Shown here: positions 52,535 to 60,571 of the stretch, piece after piece
Layout of the letters: every line of letters starts with the position of its first letter
How positions within the stretch are numbered: the stretch's first letter is position 1
Source of the DNA: Rhizobium sp. NFR07
GTDB lineage: Bacteria; Pseudomonadota; Alphaproteobacteria; Rhizobiales; Rhizobiaceae
NCBI RefSeq assembly: GCF_900111905.1
Contig: NZ_FOKM01000003.1
Span: 62,001 to 126,000 of the forward strand
Length of the DNA: 64,000 bases
Direction of reading: 5' to 3'
Program-made: the position numbers and the translations under genes
Notes under the pieces: model-generated
What the model saw: the letters and a program-made list of their open reading frames with translations, nothing else
Databases searched by the model: none
What the model was told of the DNA's origin: nothing

Positions 52535-53527
52535 TCAATCGCTCGCCCGCCCCAGCGTATCGGCCATATAGGCGCCGCGCTCGCCCATCGGTTTCGGACG
52601 GCCGGTGGTACTGTCCTTCGCCGTCTGGTGCTCGAGCTCGGCATTGATCTCGGCGCCGACGATGACGATGATCGCCGAAATCCAGGTCCAGACCATGAAG
52701 CCGATCAGGGCGCCAAGCGTGCCATAGGTGGCGTTGTAGTCGGCGATGTTGGAAAGATAGTAGGAGACGCCGAGCGAAGCGGCGAACCACAGGATGGTGG
52801 AAAAGGCCGCACCCCATGTGAGCCAGCGGACCTTGGCCGGCTCACGGCTCGGGCCGAAGCGGTAGAGTGCCATGATGCCGATCCCGACGAAGACCATCAT
52901 GATCGGCCAGCGGGCAAAGCGGATGATCAGCTCCGCCCATCGATCGAGCCAGAGATAGTTGAGCACGGCCGGCACCACGCCCATGGCAAACAGGATGACC
53001 ACCGCGATCACGAAGGCACCGAGAGTGAAGACGAGCGAGGCGACATTGAGCCACAGCAAGCTGCGCTTCTCGTTCTCGCCATAGGCGACGTTCATCGCCT
53101 CGAACAGCGCCTTGATACCGTTATTGGCACTCCATATCGCCAGCGCCAGGCCGCCGACAAGGCCGATCGACAGCGTCGCGCCGCGCTCGGACGACAGCGC
53201 CCTCACTTGATCGAGGAAGATGTTCAAGGCATCGGCCGGCATGACGCTGCTCAGGGAGGCGATGCGCTCGGCAATGGTGGCGGGATCGGCGAGGAAACCG
53301 TAGATCGAGACGAGCACGCTCGCGGCTGGAAACAGCGCCAGCAGCAGGTAATAGGTGACCCCGGCGGCGATCAGCGTCACCCGATCCTCCGTGACGGCGG
53401 AAAACACGCGCCAGAAGACATCCATCAGGCCACGCGCAGGAATTTCCGCCGGCGTGTCCGCCGCCCGGCCCCGCTCCGTCCCTGCCTTGCCGCCCTCGCC
53501 TTCCGCTGCATCGCCGCTGATCGTCAT
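52535..53527 (-). CDS. YihY/BrkB family membrane protein
   Basis: 330 aa with six membrane segments. Seen: the family pattern LIAAGVTYYLLLALFPAASVLVSIYGF, WSANNGIKALFEAMNVAYGE and YGTLGALIGFMVWTWISAIIVIVGAEINAELE. Named after tRNA-processing misannotation (RNase BN) and Bordetella BrkB; the true role is unknown, perhaps lipid-related. AGAGGG precedes ATG 53527. Confidence 0.92.
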   Translation of the reverse strand: MTISGDAAEGEGGKAGTERGRAADTPAEIPARGLMDVFWRVFSAVTEDRVTLIAAGVTYYLLLALFPAASVLVSIYGFLADPATIAERIASLSSVMPADALNIFLDQVRALSSERGATLSIGLVGGLALAIWSANNGIKALFEAMNVAYGENEKRSLLWLNVASLVFTLGAFVIAVVILFAMGVVPAVLNYLWLDRWAELIIRFARWPIMMVFVGIGIMALYRFGPSREPAKVRWLTWGAAFSTILWFAASLGVSYYLSNIADYNATYGTLGALIGFMVWTWISAIIVIVGAEINAELEHQTAKDSTTGRPKPMGERGAYMADTLGRASD

Positions 53528-53643
53528 AGCGCCCTCTTTTCAGGCGGTTGCCGCTTTCCGTTCGTCTGCAAAACCGTTGCCCCTCCCCGCGGGCCATCTT
53601 ATAAGCATTTGACAACAAACGCCGCGAGGGAGCGCATAGTTGC

Positions 53644-55218
53644 ATGACGGACGAGACGGGTAAGCTCTTCATCGGCGGCAGCCGCAAGCCGGACGACACG
53701 CTGAACAAGGCGGAATATCTGGACCTCAAGTTCGGCAACCGCCACGGCCTGGTCACAGGCGCGACCGGCACCGGCAAGACGGTGACGCTGCAGATCCTCG
53801 CCGAAGGCTTTTCAAAGGCCGGCGTTCCGGTCTTCGCGGCCGACATCAAGGGCGATCTTTCCGGCGTTGCGGCCAAGGGCGAGGCGAAGGATTTTCTGCT
53901 GAAACGCGCCGAGCAGATCGGCCTGCAGGATTACGATTTCGAACAGTTCCCGGTGATCTTCTGGGATATCTACGGCGAGAAGGGCCACCGCGTCCGCACG
54001 ACCATCGCCGAGATGGGGCCGCTGCTGCTTGCGCGGCTGATGAATGCGTCGGAGCCGCAGGAAGGAGTCTTGAACATCGCCTTCAAGCTTGCCGACAAGG
54101 CCGGCTTGCCGCTGCTCGACCTGAAGGACCTGACCTCGCTTTTGAACTACATGGCGGAAAATGCCGGCGAGCTTTCCAAGGAATTCGGCCTGATCTCCAA
54201 GGCCTCGGTCGGCTCGATCCAGCGCGCATTACTGGTTCTGGAACAGCAGGGCGCCGAGCATTTCTTCGGCGAGCCGGCGCTGAAGATCTCCGATATCATG
54301 CGGACGAACCCGAATAACGGTTACGGCCAGATCTCGATCCTTGCCGCCGACAAGCTGATGATGAACCCGCGTCTTTACGCGACCTTCCTCCTCTGGCTTC
54401 TCTCGGAACTGTTCGAGGAGCTGCCGGAAGTGGGCGACCCGGACAAGCCGAAGCTGGTCTTCTTCTTCGACGAGGCGCATCTTCTGTTCGACGAGGCGCC
54501 AAAAATCCTGATCGACCGCGTCGAACAGGTCGTGCGCCTGATCCGCTCGAAGGGCGTCGGCGTCTATTTCGTCACCCAGAACCCGCTCGACGTGCCGGAA
54601 ACGGTGCTGGCCCAGCTCGGCAACCGGGTGCAGCACGCGCTGCGCGCCTATACGCCGCGCGAACAGAAGGCGGTGAAGACGGCGGCCGACACGTTCCGCC
54701 CCAATCCGGATTTCGACTGCGCAACCGCGATCACCCAGCTCGGCACCGGCGAGGCGCTGGTCTCGACGCTGGAAGCCAAGGGCGCGCCTTCGATGGTGGA
54801 GCGCACCCTGATCCGCCCGCCGGCCGGCCGCATCGGGCCGCTGACGGATGAGGAGCGTCAGGGCGTGATGGATCGCAGCCCGGTTCTCGGCGTCTACGAC
54901 GAGGATATCGATCGCGAAAGCGCCTTCGAAATGCTTGCCTCGCGCGCAAAGCAGGCCGCGGATGCAGCCGCGGCCAGGAATGCGCAGGACGAACTCGAGC
55001 CCGCCCCGCCCGCAGGCTCGGGCGAGACGACCGGCTGGACCTTGCCGGGCTTTGGCGACAAGGACGAGGACGAGCCTCGTGGCCGCAAGACCGTCGGCCG
55101 CTCCGGCTACCAGCGCGAGACGATCGTGGAGGCGGCGATGAAGAGCGTGACGCGCACGGTCGCCACACAGCTTGGCCGGGCACTGGTGCGCGGCATATTG
55201 GGCAGCCTCAAGCGCTGA
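53644..55218 (+). CDS. HerA-like P-loop ATPase (DUF853 family)
   Basis: 524 aa. Walker A GATGTGKT at residues about 36-43, Walker B KLVFFFDEAHLLFDEAP near 275, and a Ala/Glu-rich tail (about 435-475) before a conserved C-terminal segment. Matches the helicase HerA-like/DUF853 (E. coli YjgR) family of FtsK/HerA-type ATPases; precise role unknown. Divergent from the BrkB gene; a good terminator follows. Confidence 0.92.
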   Translation: MTDETGKLFIGGSRKPDDTLNKAEYLDLKFGNRHGLVTGATGTGKTVTLQILAEGFSKAGVPVFAADIKGDLSGVAAKGEAKDFLLKRAEQIGLQDYDFEQFPVIFWDIYGEKGHRVRTTIAEMGPLLLARLMNASEPQEGVLNIAFKLADKAGLPLLDLKDLTSLLNYMAENAGELSKEFGLISKASVGSIQRALLVLEQQGAEHFFGEPALKISDIMRTNPNNGYGQISILAADKLMMNPRLYATFLLWLLSELFEELPEVGDPDKPKLVFFFDEAHLLFDEAPKILIDRVEQVVRLIRSKGVGVYFVTQNPLDVPETVLAQLGNRVQHALRAYTPREQKAVKTAADTFRPNPDFDCATAITQLGTGEALVSTLEAKGAPSMVERTLIRPPAGRIGPLTDEERQGVMDRSPVLGVYDEDIDRESAFEMLASRAKQAADAAAARNAQDELEPAPPAGSGETTGWTLPGFGDKDEDEPRGRKTVGRSGYQRETIVEAAMKSVTRTVATQLGRALVRGILGSLKR

Positions 55219-55243
55219 TTGCCGCCGCGCAACACGAACATAT

Positions 55244-55272
55244 ACCCGCAGTTGCCGCAACTGCGGGTTTTC
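55244..55272 (+). terminator. Intrinsic terminator after the HerA-like gene
   Basis: ACCCGCAGTTG-CCG-CAACTGCGGGT, a perfect 11-bp stem, followed by TTTCTCC. Confidence 0.85.
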
Positions 55273-55388
55273 TCCTGTGATGTGAAAATAGTTGGTGATT
55301 CAAGGCATTATAGAGACGTTGCCTTAACCCCTCGCCTTTAAGGATGCCGCCCGTATTCCCGTGACTTGATTGCACGAGCGAGGCGCCA

Positions 55389-56990
55389 GTGAAGCGTTCA
55401 GGGGTCATAGCCCAAACCATCATCCTCGCCGTCGTCGGGGTGCTTCTCCCGTTATCCGCCACCATCTATGCCGCCTGGACCCTTTCGGCGAAGACCGAAG
55501 AGGATCGGCTGATGGACATTGCCCATCAGGCCGTGACCCGCACCGAGAGGTCGATCCTGAATGCCGCCGGGGTCCTGCGCGGGATCGACGGAAACAGCAG
55601 CTTCACAGCCTGCTCGGACGCCCATATCGCCGAAATGCGGCGGCTGACGGTCAATTCGCGCGGCGTCAAGGAAATCGGCTATCTCGATGACGGCGTGCTG
55701 AAATGCACGTCCTGGGGCCTGGTGACCAAACGGATCGAAAAGCTCAAGGCCGATTTCACCATCGGCGACGATATCGAGGCCTGGGTGTCCGTGCCGCCGC
55801 TGTTCAGCGGCGCCGACCCGATGACGGTCGTCCAGGTGGGCAAGCACAATGCGCTGATCGACCCGATCCGCCCCATCGACCTTCTGGCAGACGCCCATAT
55901 CCGCATCGCCATCATCGCGCCGAACGGCGCCCAGGCCGCCAATCTCAACGGCATGGCTTCGGCCGACACGGAGCGGCTTGCCAGGAAAGGCAGCAGCGGC
56001 CTGGAGAACGACCATGTCTATGCCATTGCCTCCGAGGCCGGCTGGACCGCCATCGCCGTCAACCAGCAGGACGAGCTTCTGGAGCATTTCCAGGGCCAGC
56101 TCTTGGTCTTCCTGCCCTTCGGCGCCTTTGCCGCGCTGTTCATCGTCGTGCTCGTCGTGCGCATGTCGCGCAAGCGGCTGTCGCCGCTCAGCGAATTGCA
56201 GATCGCGGTGCGCAATCGCGAATTCATCGTGCATTACCAGCCGATCGTCGAACTGGCGACGGGACATTGCGTCGGCGCAGAAGCGCTGGTGCGCTGGAAA
56301 CGGCCGGACGGCAGCCTGGTGCGCCCCGACCTGTTCATTCCGCTTGCCGAACAGAGCGGCCTGATCCAGCCGATCACCGACCAGGTGATCGACGCGGTCG
56401 TGAAGGATCTGAACGAGCTTCTGGTGCAGCACCGCGCGCTGCATGTGGCGATCAATTTCTGTGCCGAGGACATCCGGACCGGCCGCATTCTCGAAACGGT
56501 CGAGAAGCGGATCAGCCGCACCGGCATCGAAAACCGGCAGATCTGGATGGAAGCGACCGAACGCGGCCTTCTCGACATTACCGAAGCGAGCAAGACGATC
56601 GCCGAGGCCCGCACACGCGGCCACAAGGTGGCGATCGACGATTTCGGCACCGGCTATTCGAGCCTGCAATATCTGCAGAGCCTGCCGCTCGATGCTCTGA
56701 AGATCGACAAGTCCTTCATCGACACGATCAACAAGCAGACCGCCACCAGCTCCGTCGTGTCCTACATCATCGACATGGCCAAGGCGTTGAAGCTCAGTGT
56801 AGTTGCCGAAGGGGTGGAGACGAAGGAACAGGCGGACTACCTGATCGAACACGGCGTCGAGTTTGCCCAGGGCTGGTATTACAGCAAGCCGATGCCAGCC
56901 GACCTGTTCATCGCCTACGTGCATTCCGACCTGCAGCGCCAGGCCAGCAAGATCGTGCCGCTGCGGCGCGCGCATCGCGGACGCCGCTGA
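55389..56990 (+). CDS. Membrane-bound c-di-GMP phosphodiesterase (CSS-like sensor + EAL)
   Basis: 533 aa from GTG 55389. Two membrane segments (about 8-30 and 238-258) enclose a periplasmic domain with two Cys (C75 in TACSDAH and C106 in LKCTSWG), as in CSS-motif phosphodiesterases where disulfide state controls activity; here the motif is CTS rather than CSS. Cytoplasmic EAL domain with EAL at 298-300, MEATERG, DDFGTGYSS, KIDKSF and EGVET, so it should hydrolyse c-di-GMP. Confidence 0.93.
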   Translation: MKRSGVIAQTIILAVVGVLLPLSATIYAAWTLSAKTEEDRLMDIAHQAVTRTERSILNAAGVLRGIDGNSSFTACSDAHIAEMRRLTVNSRGVKEIGYLDDGVLKCTSWGLVTKRIEKLKADFTIGDDIEAWVSVPPLFSGADPMTVVQVGKHNALIDPIRPIDLLADAHIRIAIIAPNGAQAANLNGMASADTERLARKGSSGLENDHVYAIASEAGWTAIAVNQQDELLEHFQGQLLVFLPFGAFAALFIVVLVVRMSRKRLSPLSELQIAVRNREFIVHYQPIVELATGHCVGAEALVRWKRPDGSLVRPDLFIPLAEQSGLIQPITDQVIDAVVKDLNELLVQHRALHVAINFCAEDIRTGRILETVEKRISRTGIENRQIWMEATERGLLDITEASKTIAEARTRGHKVAIDDFGTGYSSLQYLQSLPLDALKIDKSFIDTINKQTATSSVVSYIIDMAKALKLSVVAEGVETKEQADYLIEHGVEFAQGWYYSKPMPADLFIAYVHSDLQRQASKIVPLRRAHRGRR

Positions 56991-57054
56991 GACAGGCCGA
57001 CCGGCAGGCGCAGGACATGAGAGTGCCCCGCGCCTTCCTTTCCCATCACAATGA

Positions 57055-57879
57055 TCAGCGCTTCGGTGCCACGAGGCAGAAGAAGGCGCCCTGCGGGTCG
57101 GTGGCCTGGACGATCCAGCTGTCGCCGGGAACCGGCATAGGGCCGTTGACGACCTGGCCGCCACCCGCCTTGACCCGCTCGATCGCAGCATCGATTGCCT
57201 CAACGTTGAAATAATAGCTCCAGCACGGGATCGGCACGCTCTGCGGTTTCGTCATCATGCCGCCGATCACCTCTCCGCCATGAGCGAAGATGCGGTAAGG
57301 GCCCATTTCGCCCATGTCGAAATCGTGGTCCTTGGTCCAGCCGAAGATTTTCGAATAGAAATCGAAGGCCTCGTCGACATTGCCGGCGTAAAGCTCGCGC
57401 CAGCCGACATTGCCCGGATCGTTGGGGCCGAGTTCGCGCGGCGGATTTTCCGGCGGGATCGGCGTCATGATGCAGATCACCGCGCCATGGGGATCGGCGA
57501 CGACCGCGAAACGGCCGACGCCGGGAATATCATCCGGTTCGCGCTGCACGCGGCCGCCGAGTGAGACATAATCCTTGCATGTCTGGTCGACATCATCGAC
57601 GGCGACATAACCGGTCCAGTTCGGCGGCAGCTCGCCTTCCAACTCCGGCGGAAAAACCATCATGCCGCCGATGCCGGGGCAATTGTCACCCTCGCCCATC
57701 TCGAACAGATAGTAGGGCGGCATATCTTCACCTCCGCCGGGCATGGACATTTCGTTGATCTTCCAGCCGATCACCGACGTGTAGAAATCACCGGCGGCCC
57801 TGGTGTCGGTGGTTATCAGCTCGCACCAGATGAACTTGCCGTGCGTGGATGACCGGTTTTCTGAAACTGTCTGCAGCAT
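57055..57879 (-). CDS. VOC superfamily protein (two glyoxalase-like domains)
   Basis: 274 aa from ATG 57879, preceded by GAGGAGAG. Two glyoxalase/PhnB-like halves: about 14-130 (GKFIWCELITTDTRAAGDFYTSVIGW) and about 150-270 (WRELYAGNVDEAFDFYSKIFGW). Typical of small-molecule-binding or antibiotic-resistance-like VOC proteins. Last gene of the minus-strand cluster behind DUF899, DUF1579 and DUF1579 and probably co-regulated by the divergent MarR. Confidence 0.88.
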   Translation of the reverse strand: MLQTVSENRSSTHGKFIWCELITTDTRAAGDFYTSVIGWKINEMSMPGGGEDMPPYYLFEMGEGDNCPGIGGMMVFPPELEGELPPNWTGYVAVDDVDQTCKDYVSLGGRVQREPDDIPGVGRFAVVADPHGAVICIMTPIPPENPPRELGPNDPGNVGWRELYAGNVDEAFDFYSKIFGWTKDHDFDMGEMGPYRIFAHGGEVIGGMMTKPQSVPIPCWSYYFNVEAIDAAIERVKAGGGQVVNGPMPVPGDSWIVQATDPQGAFFCLVAPKR

Positions 57880-57925
57880 ATTGCTCTCCTCTCCTCGATG
57901 TCGCTGTCGCTGTCGCGCCGAAGCT

Positions 57926-58411
57926 TCAGCCCCGGGCCGCGTGTTGGCGGGTGTAGTGAATGTCCTGAAATGTCTTCCAGCTGCCATCCGGTTGCCTCGT
58001 GGCGGAGGTGAAGAGCCGGTGGTCGTCGTCCTCGAAGACGATCTGTTCGCGGTATTCAACGGTGCCACCGCTGCCTTCGAAATCCGGCCCGGTGGTGTAG
58101 AGGCTCAGCGTGTTACCATCCTCGGAGAGATTACCCTCATACGTCCAGAGCATGCCCATCATCGTGCCGATCCATGTGCCGACATACTTGCCTTTTTCGG
58201 GATCGTAACCGACCGTCAGGATGGTCTTCGCCCAGCCGCCGGGCGTATCTCCCTCGCCTTCGGCGACATACCACATGCCGTCCAGCGAACGGCAGGTTTC
58301 GGTCCAGCGGGCATCAGGGCCGGTCATCGAGGACTTGACGTCCCAGGTGCCGACCATGCGCTCCAACGCGAAATGTTCGGGCTGGGGCTTATACATCTCT
58401 GCTGCGCTCAT
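57926..58411 (-). CDS. DUF1579 family protein, copy 2
   Basis: 161 aa. Core GTWDVKSSM, DGMWYVAEGEGDTPGG, TVGYDPEKGKYVGTWIGTMM and TLSLYTTGPDF, matching DUF1579 lipocalin-like proteins of unknown function. Paralogous to the next gene upstream (58462-58932). 46 bp upstream of the VOC gene. Confidence 0.85.
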   Translation of the reverse strand: MSAAEMYKPQPEHFALERMVGTWDVKSSMTGPDARWTETCRSLDGMWYVAEGEGDTPGGWAKTILTVGYDPEKGKYVGTWIGTMMGMLWTYEGNLSEDGNTLSLYTTGPDFEGSGGTVEYREQIVFEDDDHRLFTSATRQPDGSWKTFQDIHYTRQHAARG

Positions 58412-58461
58412 CGTTCTCTCCCTTCGGGTTCGAGCAGGTGGGCGGGTGCGGCGAGCCGGTC

Positions 58462-58932
58462 TCAGCTCTTCCGATGGTAATGCGCTTCCATGAACTGTTT
58501 CCAGCTGCCGTCCGCCTGCCTGGCGGCGGAGGTGAAGGTGCGGTGGTCGTCGCTGAGGAACGTAACCCGCTCGCGATAGTCGGCCATGCCCTCGCCGCTC
58601 ATCGACGGGCCGGTCGTATAAAGGCTGAGCGTCTTGCCGTCGGGCTCGACATCGCCTTCATAAACCCAGAGATAGTCCATCATCGAGCCGAGCCAGGTAC
58701 CGACATATTTGCCCTTGGCCGCATCGAAGCCCAGCGTCAGCATGGTTGTCGCGGGGCCTTCATCGCCCGGCATATCGCCATTGCCTTCGGCGACGATCCA
58801 GAGGCCGTGCAGCGAACGGACATCCTCCACCCACGGAACGCCGGCGCTCATTTCCGAGGTGACGTCCCAACTGCCGACCAACTTTTCCAGGAAACCGTGC
58901 TCTGCGCGCGGCTTCGCCATGACCATGGTCAT
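58462..58932 (-). CDS. DUF1579 family protein, copy 1
   Basis: 156 aa with the same core as its neighbour: GSWDVTSEM, GLWIVAEGNGDMPG, TLGFDAAKGKYVGTWLGSMM and TLSLYTTGPSM. The shared order and spacing indicate tandem duplication. It begins 36 bp after the DUF899 gene stop. Confidence 0.85.
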   Translation of the reverse strand: MTMVMAKPRAEHGFLEKLVGSWDVTSEMSAGVPWVEDVRSLHGLWIVAEGNGDMPGDEGPATTMLTLGFDAAKGKYVGTWLGSMMDYLWVYEGDVEPDGKTLSLYTTGPSMSGEGMADYRERVTFLSDDHRTFTSAARQADGSWKQFMEAHYHRKS

Positions 58933-58968
58933 ATCTTCCTCCCTGAAGTTTTTCGACCCTACGCCGCC

Positions 58969-59721
58969 TCAATGGCAGCAGGATGAAGACCCGCTTTCGG
59001 GCTTCTGTTCGTATTCATCGTGGCGCTTGACGAAGTTCATCGTCTGCTCTTCGTTGCGGCCGAAAGGCGCGCGGTCGAGCAGCATCAGCGTGCCGATCGC
59101 CTCCTCCGATCCCCGCGCATAGGTGGAATAGGTGTGGAAGACCTCGCCCGCCTCGCTCCTGTAGAAGGCTGACAGACCGGGCAGTTCTTCGTAGCCCTCG
59201 CTCGGCGGGATTTCGCGGAAATTGTAGGTGATCGCCTCGCCCTTCATGTCGTCCTCGGTGAAGGAGACGTGGAAGTCGAAATTGAAGTCGTTGCCGCTGG
59301 CGGAGACCCAGGGAAAATGCCAGCCCATACGCTCCCTGTAGCCCTCGATCTCTGCCAGCGTGCCGCGCGAAACGGCGACCAGCGTGACGTCGTGATTGTT
59401 GAGATGCGCAAGCGTGCCGTCGAAATGATCGGCCATGAAGGAGCAGCCAACACAGCCCTCCTTCCAGCCGGGACCAAACATGAAATGATAGATCAGCAAC
59501 TGGCTGCGGCCGTCGAAAAGTTCGGCAAGCGTCTTCCTGCCCGTCGGCGTATCGAAGACGTAATCCTTCTCCACCTTCACCCAAGGCAATTGGCGGCGCG
59601 CCGCGCGCACCTTGTCGCGCAGCCGCGTCTCTTCCTTCTCGAGCGCCAGAAGCTCTCGGCGCCTTGCAAGCCATTCATCCTGGGAAACGGCGGGATTTTT
59701 CGAGATCGTGGTGACATCCAT
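58969..59721 (-). CDS. DUF899 thioredoxin-like protein
   Basis: 250 aa, cytoplasmic. Seen: QDEWLARRRELLALEKEETRLRDKVRAARRQLPWV near the N terminus, DGRSQLLIYHFMFGPGWKEGCVGCSFMADH with a CVGC redox-type pair, and a C-terminal SSSCCH. This is the DUF899/AhpC-TSA-like family. First gene of a four-gene operon controlled, by inference, by MarR. Confidence 0.88.
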   Translation of the reverse strand: MDVTTISKNPAVSQDEWLARRRELLALEKEETRLRDKVRAARRQLPWVKVEKDYVFDTPTGRKTLAELFDGRSQLLIYHFMFGPGWKEGCVGCSFMADHFDGTLAHLNNHDVTLVAVSRGTLAEIEGYRERMGWHFPWVSASGNDFNFDFHVSFTEDDMKGEAITYNFREIPPSEGYEELPGLSAFYRSEAGEVFHTYSTYARGSEEAIGTLMLLDRAPFGRNEEQTMNFVKRHDEYEQKPESGSSSCCH

Positions 59722-59740
59722 GTCTTCGGCCTCCTCTTCC

Positions 59741-59769
59741 TTGACAGATTACGTTGATATCAACATGAT
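59741..59769 (+). promoter_or_regulatory. Putative promoter overlapping the MarR operator
   Basis: TTGACA at 59741-59746 and CATGAT 17 nt later would serve as -35 and -10 for the MarR gene. The palindrome at 59753-59764 sits between them. Confidence 0.4.
59753..59764. promoter_or_regulatory. Perfect MarR-type palindrome
   Basis: GTTGATATCAAC is a perfect 12-bp palindrome of the usual MarR-box type, located between the divergent DUF899 operon (start 59721) and MarR (start 59776). Confidence 0.7.
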
Positions 59770-59775
59770 TATCCC

Positions 59776-60225
59776 ATGCTGTCAAATCTCGATTCGGTTC
59801 CGTTCTCCACCACCCTGCATGTGCGCGACACGTGCCTGTGCTTGCATGTGCAGCGGGCAGCACGGGCGCTCGCCCGTCGGTTCGACGTGGCGATGAAGCC
59901 GATCGGGCTGAACAACGGCCAGTTCTCGCTGATGATGTCGCTGAACCGTCCGGTACCGGCGACGATGAAATCCGTCTGCGACCTGCTCGCCATGGACCGC
60001 ACGACGCTGACGGCGGCCCTCAAGGTGCTGGAGCGCCGTGGCCTGGTGAAGAGCGATGTGGATCCGAAGGATCGTCGTGGCCGGTTGCTGACCTTGACCG
60101 ACGCGGGCATGGCGATGCTGTCTGCCGCCGTGCCGATCTGGACCCGCGTCCATGCCGAGATCGATCAGGAACTCGGCGATGACGGCTCTCTCGCCATACG
60201 CGAATCCCTTTCTGCAATTCGCTGA
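59776..60225 (+). CDS. MarR family transcriptional regulator
   Basis: 149 aa. Core: MKSVCDLLAMDRTTLTAALKVLERRGLVKSDVDPKDRRGRLLTLTDAG, a winged HTH of the MarR family with the wing Asp/Arg (DPKDRRGR). Several Cys (CLCLH at 20-24 and C68) could sense oxidants, though not in the OhrR arrangement. Divergent from the DUF899-DUF1579-DUF1579-VOC operon. Confidence 0.92.
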   Translation: MLSNLDSVPFSTTLHVRDTCLCLHVQRAARALARRFDVAMKPIGLNNGQFSLMMSLNRPVPATMKSVCDLLAMDRTTLTAALKVLERRGLVKSDVDPKDRRGRLLTLTDAGMAMLSAAVPIWTRVHAEIDQELGDDGSLAIRESLSAIR

Positions 60226-60571
60226 AAACAAGAGAATAAAAGCGTATTTTCAGATGCGTGGAAACATTGAACAGTTTGTGTACGAAATAGTACATACATT
60301 CCCTTGCAATTTCGTCGCAGGCGGCATTATACCGCAGCGCGGGCATCACAAATGCCCGTGGCTGTCGCGCATTGGGAGGGTGTGGCTGGCCTAGACGAAG
60401 TCCTCGAGAGGACGCTCCCGACCCGCCGGTCATAGATGATCGGCCCGCCGCCGGCGTCCTTCGACAGAAGCATGGTAGGCGCATCTTGAACCTCTATTCC
60501 GCTCCTGACGTCACTCCCGGGGATTTCGGCTGTCGACATTGTCGAACCCGAAACTGGAGCTAGAAATACCC
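60226..60571. other. Intergenic region before the glucose dehydrogenase gene
   Basis: 346 bp. Contains a hairpin CGGGCAT-CACAA-ATGCCCG at about 60342-60360 without a T-run, and otherwise no recognised gene. A 70-codon minus-strand frame (60327-60539) has no RBS and I do not support it. Confidence 0.45.

Noticed and set aside
60327..60539. 70-codon minus-strand frame upstream of gcd
   Set aside because: No RBS, no family and no conserved features.
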